Shown one piece after another: positions 1 to 9,201 of a DNA stretch of 33,964 bases (positions within the stretch are counted from its first letter, which is position 1; every line of letters starts with the position of its first letter). The notes beneath the pieces are model-generated. The model worked only from the letters and a program-made list of their open reading frames with translations, searched no databases and was not told the DNA's origin. Source of the DNA: Akkermansia muciniphila (GTDB taxonomy: Bacteria > Verrucomicrobiota > Verrucomicrobiia > Verrucomicrobiales > V1-33); assembly GCA_945861415.1 (NCBI GenBank), contig CAMAUV010000047.1, positions 1-33,964 of the forward strand, read 5' to 3'. The position numbers and the translations under genes are program-made.

Positions 1-1
1 C

Positions 2-1471
2 GCCCGCCGCGGAGAACTTACCGGCGATTTCGTTCCCGGCGATTCTTTCTGGGATCACTATCGACTCACCATCACGGACCACACGGACATTTTCCATCCC
101 GACGGCCAGATCCGCGACGAGAACTACGAGTTCACCTCGTTTTTCAGCAGCCGCATGTATCACGCAGGCGTCCGCTGCGCCGACTGCCATCAACCGCACT
201 CAGCAAAAACTCTGCTCAAAGGAAACGACCTCTGCATGAAGTGCCACACGCCTGGCTCCTATCTCAATGCCCCCGCCATCACTCCGGAACCGCACAGCTT
301 TCATAAGGCAGACAGCACTGGCAACCAGTGTGTCAATTGCCACATGCCCCAGACGACATATATGCAGCGGCATCCGCGGCACGATCACGGATTTACCATT
401 CCCGATCCGCTCCTAACTAAACTTCACGGCACGCCCAACGCCTGCAACAAATGCCACACCGAAAAAGACACCGATTGGGCGCTGGCGGCCACGGAAAAAT
501 GGTGGGGACCACGCATGGACCGCAAGACAAGGACTCGCGCACAAACCGTTGCCAAAGCCCGCCGCGGCGACGATTCGGCCCGGCCAGAACTGCTCGCGCT
601 GCTGGAAAGTGACGAGACCCCCAGTTGGAAGGCCACCGCCACGCTGCTGCTCGATCAATACTTGGGCGATCCCACCGTCAGCAAGGCCATTCAGGCGCAG
701 GCAAAGCATCCGCATGCTGCCGTACGCACAGCCGCAGCCACCTCGCTGGATCACCTCATGGCCGCCGGAGACACCGCGGCAAGGGAGACCGTGAAACTCC
801 TTCTCACCGACCCATCCCGCTCCGTACGAAATGCCGCCGCGTGGACGCTTCGCGAAACTTTGGACGAACAATCTCCCGCCGGGCGCGATCTTTTGCACTA
901 CCTCAAATGGAATGCCGACCAGCCCTCCGGCCAAATGCAATTGGGACAGTATCACTTCGCCCGCGGTCAAAAGGAAACAGCCATCACGCATTTGGAAAAA
1001 GCCATCGAATGGGACCCTAATTCCCCGCCCTTCCACCATGACCTTGCCTTAATGCATTCCTCCGCGGGCAACAGCGCAAAGGCTCTCGCCAGCATGCTAA
1101 AAGCCGCGAAGCTCGCCCCGCAGGAGGCGTCCTATCAATTCGAACTTGGACTCGCGTGGAGCGAAGCCGGCTCTGTGGACAACACTATCGCCTCGCTGAA
1201 AGAAGCGGTGCGGATTGACCCAGCCATGGGACGGGCATGGTACAACCTCGGCCTCGCACTCAATGCCAAAGGACAACTCGCTGAGGCCCTCCAGGCACTG
1301 CAAAGCGCCGAATCTGCAACCCCCGGAGACCCTGGCATCCCCTATGCCCGTGCCACCATCCTCGCTCAACTGAAACGCACTAATGAAGCCCGCGCCGCCG
1401 CGCTAAGAGCACTTCAGATTCAGCCCAACCACGCAGAAGCCGGGCAGTTGCTGCAAATGCTCCAGCGATAG
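2..1471 (+). CDS. Multihaem cytochrome c with HEAT and TPR repeats (5' partial)
   Basis: The reading frame is open from the first complete codon of the window, and the residues before the first ATG (155) look coding (WDHYRLTITDHTDIFHPDG), so the true start lies upstream. Four CXXCH haem-attachment motifs are visible: CADCH (codon at 176), CMKCH, CVNCH and CNKCH. Further motifs probably lie outside the window. After the haem domain come HEAT-like helices (roughly residues 145-235 counted from codon 155). About four TPR units follow to the C-terminus. Proteins joining multihaem cytochrome c to TPRs are common in planctomycetes and verrucomicrobia and are expected in the periplasm as electron carriers or scaffolds. 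The exact redox partner cannot be read from sequence. It converges on the M28 peptidase gene with about 50 bp between the stops. Confidence 0.85.
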   Translation, partial: ARRGELTGDFVPGDSFWDHYRLTITDHTDIFHPDGQIRDENYEFTSFFSSRMYHAGVRCADCHQPHSAKTLLKGNDLCMKCHTPGSYLNAPAITPEPHSFHKADSTGNQCVNCHMPQTTYMQRHPRHDHGFTIPDPLLTKLHGTPNACNKCHTEKDTDWALAATEKWWGPRMDRKTRTRAQTVAKARRGDDSARPELLALLESDETPSWKATATLLLDQYLGDPTVSKAIQAQAKHPHAAVRTAAATSLDHLMAAGDTAARETVKLLLTDPSRSVRNAAAWTLRETLDEQSPAGRDLLHYLKWNADQPSGQMQLGQYHFARGQKETAITHLEKAIEWDPNSPPFHHDLALMHSSAGNSAKALASMLKAAKLAPQEASYQFELGLAWSEAGSVDNTIASLKEAVRIDPAMGRAWYNLGLALNAKGQLAEALQALQSAESATPGDPGIPYARATILAQLKRTNEARAAALRALQIQPNHAEAGQLLQMLQR

Positions 1472-1523
1472 GCCATCGCAAAATACGCAGGCTCTTTGCG
1501 TCAACGGTGCTTCCGACCTCATC

Positions 1524-2549
1524 CTACCGCCCGCGGCGGCTGGGATTGACCAATTCTCTGACCGAACCTTCGAGACCTTTGACGGCTTCCGTTAAGCGGT
1601 CAAAGTCAAGGGTGTCTATGGTATCCGTGGGCTGGTGGTAGTGAGGATTGCGGAACATGGCGGTGTCGGTGATCATGACCCCCGGGTAACCCATTTGCCA
1701 GAAAGACCAGTGGTCACTCCAACCCTGCTCGGCGATCGTGGAGGGCAGGTTAACGGCGATGCAGGGCATTGTGCTGTTCCGCTGGAACCACGCCGCGATG
1801 CCGTCGGCCACGGGGGCACTAGTCACGTTACCGATAACCGCGAGGAAGTTACCCTCGTCCGGAACCTTCACGGGCACGCCGGGAGGAGCCTTCTGGGAAT
1901 TGGGGGCGTCGGTGTAGAAACCCATAGTTTCAAGGCTAAGCATGGCCACGATTTGGTCCCCGCGGCGCTTGCTGAGTTTGGCGTGCACGAGGCTGCCCAT
2001 GTTGTCCGTTTGAAAATAGGGCGGCTCCTCGTTGGCGAAGAATACGAAGCGCAGGGTCCGCTCGTTTTCAGTTTTGGCGAAGGCTTGGGCGAGGTTCATA
2101 CAAGCGGCGACACCACTTGCGTTGTCGTCGGCGCCGGGGGTGGTGAGCACAGTGTCATAGTGCGCACCCACGATTACGATCTCATCTTTCTTCTGCGTAC
2201 CGGGAAGTTCCACGATGAGATTGTGGCAATCGATATCGCCCACTTTATAGGTCTCTCGGGCGACTTTGTAGCCAAGATTTGCCGGCCCGAGGGTGCCTTC
2301 AATGTATTTGATAGTGGCAGCAAGCTGAGCAGGAGCACCGAGATGCCGGGGGCCAATGGTCTTTGCCAGTGTACGGACATGAGCGAGCAACTCACGGCGG
2401 CTAACAGGCTGAGAATTGTCTCCCCGGGCGCTGCGCGCAGCGGCGCTGGCCTCATCGCGAAAGTAGAGGATCATGGCGATAATTCCGCCGACAAGGAGTC
2501 CTACCGGCAGGCCTAATATGAGCAAACGGATAACTTTCGGCTGGGTCAT
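1524..2549 (-). CDS. M28 family zinc aminopeptidase, membrane-anchored
   Basis: The product is 341 residues: an N-terminal hydrophobic anchor (about residues 8-29) followed by a peptidase M28 catalytic domain. The co-catalytic zinc set is complete: H130 and D132 (GAHYDT), bridging D141 (GADDNASG), E174/E175 (NEEPP, general base and ligand), E207 and H305 (NPHYHQPTDT). This family removes N-terminal residues from peptides, and the anchor suggests action on the outer face of the cytoplasmic membrane. Its ATG overlaps the TGA of the preceding small gene (ATGA, 2546-2549), so the two are probably translationally coupled. It is the last gene of the minus-strand run that starts with cysS. Substrate specificity is not predictable. 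Confidence 0.9.
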   Translation of the reverse strand: MTQPKVIRLLILGLPVGLLVGGIIAMILYFRDEASAAARSARGDNSQPVSRRELLAHVRTLAKTIGPRHLGAPAQLAATIKYIEGTLGPANLGYKVARETYKVGDIDCHNLIVELPGTQKKDEIVIVGAHYDTVLTTPGADDNASGVAACMNLAQAFAKTENERTLRFVFFANEEPPYFQTDNMGSLVHAKLSKRRGDQIVAMLSLETMGFYTDAPNSQKAPPGVPVKVPDEGNFLAVIGNVTSAPVADGIAAWFQRNSTMPCIAVNLPSTIAEQGWSDHWSFWQMGYPGVMITDTAMFRNPHYHQPTDTIDTLDFDRLTEAVKGLEGSVRELVNPSRRGR

Positions 2550-2887
2550 GGGGTTGCTGGATTTTCGGATTCCTTAGATTCGGTAGGTTTGATTCCCGCC
2601 TCCGACCATTTGAAGTCACGGTCAAGTTGTACGGCCTCTTCAGGCTTTTTGTCTTCCAGCTTCCATGAATTGTCTTCTAAGGAAGTATCGCTGAAATCGA
2701 ACTCCCCTCCCCCGCCGGGCGGCACGGGGCTGGCCTTGGCATCAAAGACGACACCCCTTTCTGCAGGCTTCAACGACACTTGCACAGGTTCTTTTAGACG
2801 GGTGCGCTGCCATATCAGCACGGAATTCCCGGCGAGTGACAACCCGCCGAATACAAAGGCGGAGATAAGAAGTTTCCGGTTTTCCAT
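2546..2887 (-). CDS. Small single-pass membrane protein, unknown function
   Basis: The product is 113 residues and matches no family I recognise. Residues 6-26 form a hydrophobic segment typical of a signal anchor. The rest is hydrophilic, with a Pro/Gly-rich patch (VPPGGGGEF) and a charged C-terminal half rich in Asp, Glu and Lys, probably outside the cytoplasm and perhaps disordered. It starts with ATG 45 bp after the metallophosphatase stop and overlaps the M28 peptidase start by 4 bp. That overlap is the best evidence that it is a real, co-expressed gene. It could be an accessory subunit for the peptidase, but this is inference only. Confidence 0.65.
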   Translation of the reverse strand: MENRKLLISAFVFGGLSLAGNSVLIWQRTRLKEPVQVSLKPAERGVVFDAKASPVPPGGGGEFDFSDTSLEDNSWKLEDKKPEEAVQLDRDFKWSEAGIKPTESKESENPATP

Positions 2888-2932
2888 GGAGAAAGATACG
2901 TGCGCCGACGGTGGGGTGCCACCGGTTCCTGA

Positions 2933-4552
2933 TCAAAGCCCGAGGTCCGCGGGCTTTACCGTCTTCTTTTCGGTGAAGAACTCGATAACGGCATCTCGAC
3001 TCTCGACGGAATGCAGGGTCAGTTTCGCATCGGACGCAGCGCACAACTCTTGAAGCTGAGGATAGCGCCGGCCGCCGCTCTGAGCGTCGAATCCATTCAG
3101 CGCAATAAGGTAGCGTTTATCGGGATCTAAGGGCTTGCCATCAGGCAGAGTGAGGGCCGTCACCTTAAGGTCGCGGCGCTCGCCTTCGGAAGTGACCTTG
3201 AATCCTTCCAGGTTCATTGTGCTGTAGGGAGCACTCATGACTTCCTGCATGATTTTAGGCAGGTCAGAGCCGCGGAGTTCCGCCGTAGTCAGCCGGTTTT
3301 CATAAGGAATAATTTCCCACGCATCGGCAATGGTCTTGGGGCCGGCGGCGAGGTCCTTTTCATCCATGAAGAGCCCGTGGAGCACGCCGTCTGGCTTTAC
3401 GCCGCGTTTTTCTATGGCGTGCCGGATGCTCTTCATGACCAGCAGCAGAGCCGGGGCGGGACCACCGCCTTCTGGAGCTTTACAGGAAAGAGTTGCGGCC
3501 AGTTCACCAATGGCTTTCTTCAGTTCGGCATCGCTGGCTTCGCGTTCCTTCGCCGTAGCGGAGAGCACCATGGCATCCTGCTCCACGTTCTTGTCCATGA
3601 GCACAGTGCCGACGCGCGTTTCCATGAGGCGGCGGGATTCCATGTCGAAGACGAGATCCGTTTTTCCGGCATGGATACCGTGGTAGCTGGCCTGAGTGTA
3701 GAGGATTTCATTCACCCGGGCATTACCGATGTGTTTATGGGTGTGTCCGGCAATGACCACGTTGATTTCGCGACATTCTTTTGTGAGATCAAACACGCGA
3801 TTGGCAAAATCATCGCGGCTCTTGCTCACGTCAGGATTTTTTAGTCCGAAGTGACAGGCGAGCACGATGGCGTCCACTTTCTCGGTCATGAGTTTGCGGA
3901 TCGCGAACTTAGTAGATGACAGCGGGTCGGCGGCGGAAAACTCGCGCAGTAGCGATGGATGGAGCCATGCAGGGAGCCCAGGCGTCACGACACCGACGAT
4001 GCCAATACGAAATCCGTTTACCTCTTTGATGATAAACGGGGCGATGCGGGACAGCGGGTTGCTCTTATCCTGCAGGGTGTTGGCCCACTTCCCACCCACC
4101 TGCGCATTCGCCGCCAGCACGGCCATTTTCGACGCGGCCACATTCTTCACCACTGCATCCAGCCCCCAATCGAACTCGTGATTCCCCATGACCCACGCAT
4201 CGTAGTTCAGTCGGTTGAAGAGGTCGATCATGATTCCGCCCGAGGTAGAACGGCTCACTTGAGTACCCTGATACACGTCACCGATGTCGATGAGAATGTT
4301 GTTTGGGTTCTCTTTCTGCCACTTGCGGATTTGGGTCGCGCAACGCGCCATGCCTCCCACATCCTGAACCCCTTCGTAGGTCTGCGTGGGAACGATGTGG
4401 CCGTGCAGGTCGGTGGTATTGAGAATGGAAACAGTAACCGTCTTGCCATCATCCTGCCCCCTAGCCCGGGGCAACACTGTGAAAGCCGCGGAGCTTGCCA
4501 CGGCTTGGAGAAATCGGCGACGGGGAAGATAGAGGCTGGGCGAGGTGGTCAT
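2933..4552 (-). CDS. 5'-nucleotidase / UDP-sugar hydrolase-type metallophosphatase, Tat-exported
   Basis: The product is 539 residues from the ATG at 4552. An upstream in-frame TTG at 4564 would add four residues and is less likely. The N-terminus has a twin-arginine signal (RRRFLQ, residues 11-16, then a hydrophobic stretch). The calcineurin-like metallophosphatase domain shows DLHGH (48-52), IGDVYQ (about 90-95), GNHEFD (123-128), CHFG and GHTHKH. The 5'-nucleotidase C-terminal substrate-binding domain follows, with the segment WEIIPYENRL. The family dephosphorylates nucleoside monophosphates, UDP-sugars or 2',3'-cyclic nucleotides in the periplasm. SoxB thiosulfohydrolase belongs to the same superfamily, but no sox genes are near. 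It follows the prenyltransferase by about 73 bp in the same run. Confidence 0.88.
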   Translation of the reverse strand: MTTSPSLYLPRRRFLQAVASSAAFTVLPRARGQDDGKTVTVSILNTTDLHGHIVPTQTYEGVQDVGGMARCATQIRKWQKENPNNILIDIGDVYQGTQVSRSTSGGIMIDLFNRLNYDAWVMGNHEFDWGLDAVVKNVAASKMAVLAANAQVGGKWANTLQDKSNPLSRIAPFIIKEVNGFRIGIVGVVTPGLPAWLHPSLLREFSAADPLSSTKFAIRKLMTEKVDAIVLACHFGLKNPDVSKSRDDFANRVFDLTKECREINVVIAGHTHKHIGNARVNEILYTQASYHGIHAGKTDLVFDMESRRLMETRVGTVLMDKNVEQDAMVLSATAKEREASDAELKKAIGELAATLSCKAPEGGGPAPALLLVMKSIRHAIEKRGVKPDGVLHGLFMDEKDLAAGPKTIADAWEIIPYENRLTTAELRGSDLPKIMQEVMSAPYSTMNLEGFKVTSEGERRDLKVTALTLPDGKPLDPDKRYLIALNGFDAQSGGRRYPQLQELCAASDAKLTLHSVESRDAVIEFFTEKKTVKPADLGL

Positions 4553-4625
4553 GGGAAGGAGCAAACCCGGGAGCGCTTGGACTTCAAACCCGCATTGGAC
4601 ACAGTTTTGCTGTAATCCGGGAACA

Positions 4626-5498
4626 TCAAGTCGCCTTGAACCAGCGTTGGAAAAGCAGGCTCAATACTATCGCGGCTGGAAACACCGCCAGCCATGCCCT
4701 GCCACAGCCGAGCGACTCCAAGGCGATGATGACGAGGGCCAAGTCCAGCACCGGAATGCCTGCGAGCAAACGATTCACCCAATGACCCACATTTCGACTG
4801 CGCCAAGGTAATAGCAAGGCCAGCCCGACGCCAAAAAGGAGCCCGGCCATGAGACGCCCGCGCATTTCATAATCTCCCGCGTTTTCGATAAGGCCGAGCA
4901 GCAAAAAAGGAATGATAAGAAGCAACAACCACCAGCGCCCGGAGCCGGCGCCTGCATTCCGCTTTGCTTCGCCGCGCGCCACGAGACTAAGCACGATGAT
5001 ATAGAGCCACACTACCCCGCCGCTGATCATGGCCTTTTGCAGCCCGATTCCTGCCGCGCTGGCAGCGGTGACATAGAGCAGCCAGCGGCAGGCCCCCATG
5101 GTGATGACGCTAAGCGGTGACTGCTTGTGCCATGCATCATAGAGCAAAATGCACGCAGCGAGCCCCAGCGCAGGCCAGAGATAGCTGAAGCCGCCAGCCA
5201 GAGTTAGCACCACTCCCGCGACCATCTCAAAGGCTCCGATACCCCACACTAGGGGAGTCGCCATTTGTCCCGAAGGGATAAGCCGCTCCGGCCGGTGCGC
5301 CCCATCCCACTTGGCATCAAAGGCATCATTAAGCGTGCAGCCCCCGGCATAAAGCAGCGAGGACCCGATGAGCAGCGGCAGCAGTTCCCATGAGACATCG
5401 GCACCGGAAATGAACCACGCCGCGAGACAGTTCGACCAGACCGTGGGCAAGTTTGAGACGCGGGCCAGCGTGAGGATACGGTGCAACAGGATGCTCAC
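4626..5498 (-). CDS. UbiA-superfamily prenyltransferase, EboC-like
   Basis: The product is 290 residues and very hydrophobic, with about eight to nine predicted membrane helices. The first Asp-rich prenyl-diphosphate/Mg site is N57-D58-xx-D61-xxx-D65 (NDAFDAKWD), followed by RPERLIPSG, a hallmark of the superfamily. The second site is YDAWHK (120-125), and it is followed by a GACR motif near 135-138. The combination YDAWxK plus GxCR resembles EboC-type UbiA proteins more than UbiA or MenA proper. The enzyme would transfer an isoprenoid to a membrane acceptor that I cannot identify. The start is GTG at 5498, overlapping the cysS stop by four bases (GTGA), which implies coupling to cysS. Other ebo genes are not present in the window. 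Confidence 0.85.
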   Translation of the reverse strand: MSILLHRILTLARVSNLPTVWSNCLAAWFISGADVSWELLPLLIGSSLLYAGGCTLNDAFDAKWDGAHRPERLIPSGQMATPLVWGIGAFEMVAGVVLTLAGGFSYLWPALGLAACILLYDAWHKQSPLSVITMGACRWLLYVTAASAAGIGLQKAMISGGVVWLYIIVLSLVARGEAKRNAGAGSGRWWLLLLIIPFLLLGLIENAGDYEMRGRLMAGLLFGVGLALLLPWRSRNVGHWVNRLLAGIPVLDLALVIIALESLGCGRAWLAVFPAAIVLSLLFQRWFKAT

Positions 5499-6898
5499 TT
5501 GGGATTAAGGTCGTAGCTCTCTTTGCCGTCCTTCATGATCCAGCCCATGACGTCGAGTTCCTTGCGTAAGGTATCAGCCAGCGGCCAGTCTTTGGCAGTG
5601 CGAGCCGCCCAGCGTCGATCCGCCACTGACCTCACTTCCTCCGGCACATCCGCCGCTTCCTCCGGTTCCGGCAGGATGAGTCCGAACGCAGCGAGAATAA
5701 AATGGAGCCCGCAATGCGCAGCAGCGGCCTGCTCCGATGTCATCGCGTCAGGCTTGAACACCTTTAGGGCCACAAAGACTTGCCCAAGCGCCTCGGCGGT
5801 GTTGAGATCATTGTTCAGGGATTCCCATGCTTCCACGAACGGCCCGGGACCGACGCCTTTCATCAAATCATACTCCGGCGCCGCTGTCACTTCGCCGCGC
5901 TGAGCAAGGGCGCGCTCCGCCTTCGCGAGCTTAGCCAGCGCAGAACGCGCCGCCAGCAGTGAATCGAAAGTGAAGTTCAACTGTGCGCGATAATGCGCCG
6001 CCACCAGCACGTAGCGCACTTCCGCCGGCGTGAACCCGCGCTCAGCCAGATCACTCAGCGTATAAAGATTACCGAGACTTTTTGACATCTTCGCGCCATC
6101 GACGAGCAAATGCGTGATATGAAACCAGTGGGCGCAAAACTGATGCCCGGTGCAGCACTCGCTCTGTGCGATCTCGTTTTCGTGGTGAGGAAAAATCAAG
6201 TCCACCCCGCCGCTGTGAAGGTCGAAAGTATCGCCAAGATATTCCCGCGACATGGCCGAGCACTCCAGATGCCAGCCAGGCCGGCCTTCGCCCCACGGAC
6301 TGGGCCAGTAGTTCGGACCATCTTCCGGCTTGCGGGCTTTCCAGAGCGCAAAATCCGCCAGCGTGTCCTTCTCATACTCATCGCTGGAAGTTGTGCTGCC
6401 CATTTTCAACTCCCGCTCCTTGAGGCGCGATAAACGGCCGTAATTATCAAACGAGGATACCTTAAAATACACCGAGCCTTCGGGCGCAGCATAGGCGTGT
6501 CCCTTGGAGATGAGTGTGCGGATCATTTCGATCTGCAGCGGAATGTGGTCTACCGCCCCCGGCTCCACGTGAGGAGGCAGGCAATTCAGCGCACGGCAGT
6601 CGACGTGAAATTTGTCCCGCCAGTGCGCTGTGAATTCCGTGAGTGGCTGACCAGTTTTGAGTGAGTCCCGGATGGTTTTGTCGTCCACATCTGTAATGTT
6701 GCGCACGTGCATCGTTTTTAGCCCACCAAGTTCCAGTACCCGGCGAAATAGATCCTGGAGCACAAAGGTCCGAAAGTTCCCGATGTGTGCCGGGCCGTAA
6801 ACCGTGGGCCCGCAGCAGTAGAAGCGAAAAGTTTCGCCATCCATCGGCGACAGTTTATGCAGGCTGCGTTCCAGGGTGTCGAACAGAATGAGAGACAT
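5495..6898 (-). CDS. cysS: Cysteinyl-tRNA synthetase
   Basis: The product is 467 residues, the normal size for a class I CysRS, which charges tRNA-Cys with cysteine in the cytoplasm. The HIGH motif is HIGN (38-41) and the KMSKS loop is 270-274. The active-site zinc ligands that select cysteine are C29 (CGPTVYG), C213 (HLECSAMS), H239 and nearby E (HHENE). The anticodon-binding C-terminal region follows. It starts with ATG and is the first gene of a minus-strand run. It is divergent from guaA across 129 bp, so promoters for both must lie there. I saw no obvious Shine-Dalgarno sequence. Confidence 0.97.
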   Translation of the reverse strand: MSLILFDTLERSLHKLSPMDGETFRFYCCGPTVYGPAHIGNFRTFVLQDLFRRVLELGGLKTMHVRNITDVDDKTIRDSLKTGQPLTEFTAHWRDKFHVDCRALNCLPPHVEPGAVDHIPLQIEMIRTLISKGHAYAAPEGSVYFKVSSFDNYGRLSRLKERELKMGSTTSSDEYEKDTLADFALWKARKPEDGPNYWPSPWGEGRPGWHLECSAMSREYLGDTFDLHSGGVDLIFPHHENEIAQSECCTGHQFCAHWFHITHLLVDGAKMSKSLGNLYTLSDLAERGFTPAEVRYVLVAAHYRAQLNFTFDSLLAARSALAKLAKAERALAQRGEVTAAPEYDLMKGVGPGPFVEAWESLNNDLNTAEALGQVFVALKVFKPDAMTSEQAAAAHCGLHFILAAFGLILPEPEEAADVPEEVRSVADRRWAARTAKDWPLADTLRKELDVMGWIMKDGKESYDLNPK

Positions 6899-7013
6899 AG
6901 GCCCTCGGATGAAGCGGCGCTTGTGGCCCTGCGAAAGGGAAAAGTGGGGAGCAGGACCGGATAGCCTTCCTGTGCAGAGGAGGCGAAATTCCAGTGGACG
7001 GCCCGCCCCCGGC

Positions 7014-7019
7014 TATTAT
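7014..7019 (+). promoter_or_regulatory. Candidate -10 element for guaA
   Basis: TATTAT stands 8 nt before the guaA ATG. If used, transcription would start at or next to the initiation codon, giving a leaderless or nearly leaderless mRNA. There is no Shine-Dalgarno sequence in front of guaA, and the -35 region is not convincing. Confidence 0.35.
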
Positions 7020-7027
7020 GGCGCTGG

Positions 7028-8542
7028 ATGGTTCGGAATCACATCGCCGTCATCGACTTCGGCTCACAGTATACCCAATTGATCGTCCGTCGCATTCGCG
7101 AATTGGGCTTTTTTTCCAAGCTGTATCAGCCAGGAGAACTTCCCGCCTGCGGCGAACCGGCTGCCGTCATCCTCAGCGGAGGCCCGCGCAGCGTAACAGA
7201 GGAAGGAGCGCCGGACATTGATTTAGAAGTTTTGCGCGCCATGGGCGTCCCCGTGCTAGGTGTCTGCTATGGTATGCAGCTTCTCAGTCAAAAACTAGGC
7301 GGTTACGTGGCTCCCGGAAACACGCGAGAATACGGCCCCGCCCGGCTAGTTCCGAATAACAGCCCGCTCTTCGACGGACTGTCTCCCAATTCCCAAATCT
7401 GGATGAGCCATAGCGATACTGTGAAGCAGCAGCCGCCAGGCGCGACCGTCGCCGGATGCAATCAGGACGGCGTGCCCGTGGCGCTGCAGTTCGCCCCGCA
7501 GTGGTTCGGCATCCAGTTTCACCCCGAGGTCAGCCATTCGCACGAGGGCATCAAAATCCTCGCCAATTTTCTCAAACTCGCACCGCATGCCGAGCCGTTC
7601 CGCATTGAGAGCTTCAAGGCGGAACTTATAGCCATGATTCAGGAGCGCGCTCACGGACGCGAAATCGTCTGCGGAGTCAGCGGCGGCGTGGATAGCACCG
7701 TGCTCGCCGTCCTTCTCAAGGAGGCCAAGGTGCCCCACCGAGCCATCTTCGTGGATACTGGTCTCATGCGCAAAGACGAGGCGGACGAGGTCGAACGCCA
7801 GTTCCAGCAACTCGGCGTCCGCATCCAAACCATCCACGCAGGGGAGCGGTTCCTAGCCGCCCTCGCCGGCGAAGGCGACCCGGAGAAGAAGCGCAAAATC
7901 ATAGGCAATCTCTTTATCGATGTCTTCTGGGAAGCCGCGGCGAATGTCGAAATGCTCGCGCAAGGCACGCTATATCCCGATGTCATCGAAAGCGCCACCA
8001 GCGGCAGCATCGCCAGCAAAATCAAAACGCACCACAACCGTGTGGACCGCATTATGGACCTCGCTAAAGAGGGCCGCGTCTTGGAACCGCTGAGCGAACT
8101 CTTCAAAGATGAAGTCCGCGCCCTCGGTCGCGCCCTCCACATCCCCGCCGACATTCTCGGACGCCACCCATTCCCCGGTCCCGGCCTCGCAGTGCGCTGC
8201 CCCGGCGAGATCACTGAAGATAAACTCAGCATCATACGCGACGCCGACGCCATCTGGATGGGCATGTTGAAATCGCACGGCCTCTATGACAAAGTTTGGC
8301 AGGCCTGCGCCACGCTCATTCCGGTAAAAACCGTGGGCGTGAAAGGCGACGAGCGCTCTTACGAATTCGCCATCAGCCTCCGCGCCGTCACCAGCGAAGA
8401 CGCCATGACCGCCGACTGGGCTAGGCTGCCCTACGACTTCCTCGCCCAAGTCAGCAACGCCATCCTCAACGGCGTCAAAGGTATCAATCGTGTGCTTTAC
8501 GACATCAGCACCAAGCCGCCCGCGAGCATCGAGTGGGAGTGA
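7028..8542 (+). CDS. guaA: GMP synthase (glutamine-hydrolysing)
   Basis: The product is 504 residues, a fused two-domain GuaA converting XMP to GMP with ATP and glutamine in purine synthesis. The N-terminal class I amidotransferase has the triad C80 (GVCYGMQ), H165 and E167 (FHPEVSH). The ATP pyrophosphatase P-loop is SGGVDS (218-223). The C-terminal dimerisation domain ends with the typical YDISTKPPASIEWE. It starts with ATG at 7028 and is transcribed alone: guaB is not adjacent, and cysS lies divergently upstream. A -10-like hexamer 8 nt upstream suggests a very short leader. Confidence 0.97.
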   Translation: MVRNHIAVIDFGSQYTQLIVRRIRELGFFSKLYQPGELPACGEPAAVILSGGPRSVTEEGAPDIDLEVLRAMGVPVLGVCYGMQLLSQKLGGYVAPGNTREYGPARLVPNNSPLFDGLSPNSQIWMSHSDTVKQQPPGATVAGCNQDGVPVALQFAPQWFGIQFHPEVSHSHEGIKILANFLKLAPHAEPFRIESFKAELIAMIQERAHGREIVCGVSGGVDSTVLAVLLKEAKVPHRAIFVDTGLMRKDEADEVERQFQQLGVRIQTIHAGERFLAALAGEGDPEKKRKIIGNLFIDVFWEAAANVEMLAQGTLYPDVIESATSGSIASKIKTHHNRVDRIMDLAKEGRVLEPLSELFKDEVRALGRALHIPADILGRHPFPGPGLAVRCPGEITEDKLSIIRDADAIWMGMLKSHGLYDKVWQACATLIPVKTVGVKGDERSYEFAISLRAVTSEDAMTADWARLPYDFLAQVSNAILNGVKGINRVLYDISTKPPASIEWE

Positions 8543-8637
8543 GTCGCTGCCCGTGTGCGGGTTTTCCCGCTGAAACGCTGACGCCGCCACCATTCTGCGC
8601 CGAACGGTTCACTGGAAGCGGGCAACCTTACGGATAA

Positions 8638-9051
8638 TCAACGACCAAGGTCAGTGGAGGATTTGGCAACCGACCGCCACCCGGGGAATTCATCGAGTAG
8701 CGGCAAGTTTAACGTGAGCGCGGCGGATGGCTGGGCGGTGGCGACGTCCGCAACGTTGCTGACAAGGACGCCGTTGGGGAAAAAGACGCCGTTGCCCCGG
8801 GCGACTTCAATGGTGTTCACCGCAGCGGCGTTGATCGTGGTGTCCATGGTGAGCCAGGGCAGCCGCTGATCTGCCCCTAGTTGTCTGGAAACCGACGCAG
8901 CACGATGACGAACTGCTCCGCGCCATTCACGCCCAGGATAGCGGTGCCGCCGTTGCATTGCCGCAGGTAGCGCGGGGCGATACCCGTTGTGCCGCCGGGG
9001 CCGCCGTCCCCGTTGTTCAAGCTCCCGGAGCGGAGATGAATGAGGCGCGCT
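8638..9051 (-). pseudogene. Decayed coding remnants, unknown surface or structural protein
   Basis: Two protein-like pieces read on the minus strand but in different frames. The upstream piece (stop at 8877-8879) ends with GAEQFVIVLRRFPDN after a Gly-rich stretch and looks like a genuine C-terminus. The downstream piece (about 8850-8638) contains NTIEVARGNGVFFPNG and ends TDLGR. Neither has a credible start, and a stop separates them. I do not recognise the family. The whole 8543-9201 gap holds no intact gene that I can support. Decay of one or two genes is the simplest reading, but chance open frames in GC-rich DNA remain possible. Confidence 0.3.
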
Positions 9052-9163
9052 CGTCACGGCCGGGTTGCTGGCCAAACACCAACCAGAGAGCGCTCAGCCA
9101 TGAGTCTGGAGCTCGCGAGAGGCAACGAAAAAACCGCCGGTGAAAACTTTTTGCGGCGAAAAC

Positions 9164-9193
9164 TTGCCAAATTGGATGTCAGAGCGATATTCT
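9164..9193 (+). promoter_or_regulatory. Sigma-70-like promoter of the zinc-ribbon gene
   Basis: A -35 element TTGCCA (9164-9169) and a -10 element TATTCT (9188-9193) are separated by 18 bp. The predicted transcription start falls at about 9200-9202, at the ATG of the next gene, implying a leaderless transcript. It also argues against the longer reading frame that opens at 9040. Confidence 0.5.
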
Positions 9194-9201
9194 TCTCATC
9201 C

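Noticed and set aside
1635..2516. A 293-codon plus-strand ORF
   Set aside because: It is antisense to the M28 peptidase, whose zinc ligands are all intact.
2933..4552. SoxB thiosulfohydrolase
   Set aside because: It has the same superfamily and a Tat signal, but there are no sox neighbours and the C-terminal domain is of the ordinary 5'-nucleotidase type.
8557..8570. GCGGG-TTTT-CCCGC as guaA terminator
   Set aside because: The stem is only 5 bp, the T-run is in the loop and not after the stem, and the context does not support termination.
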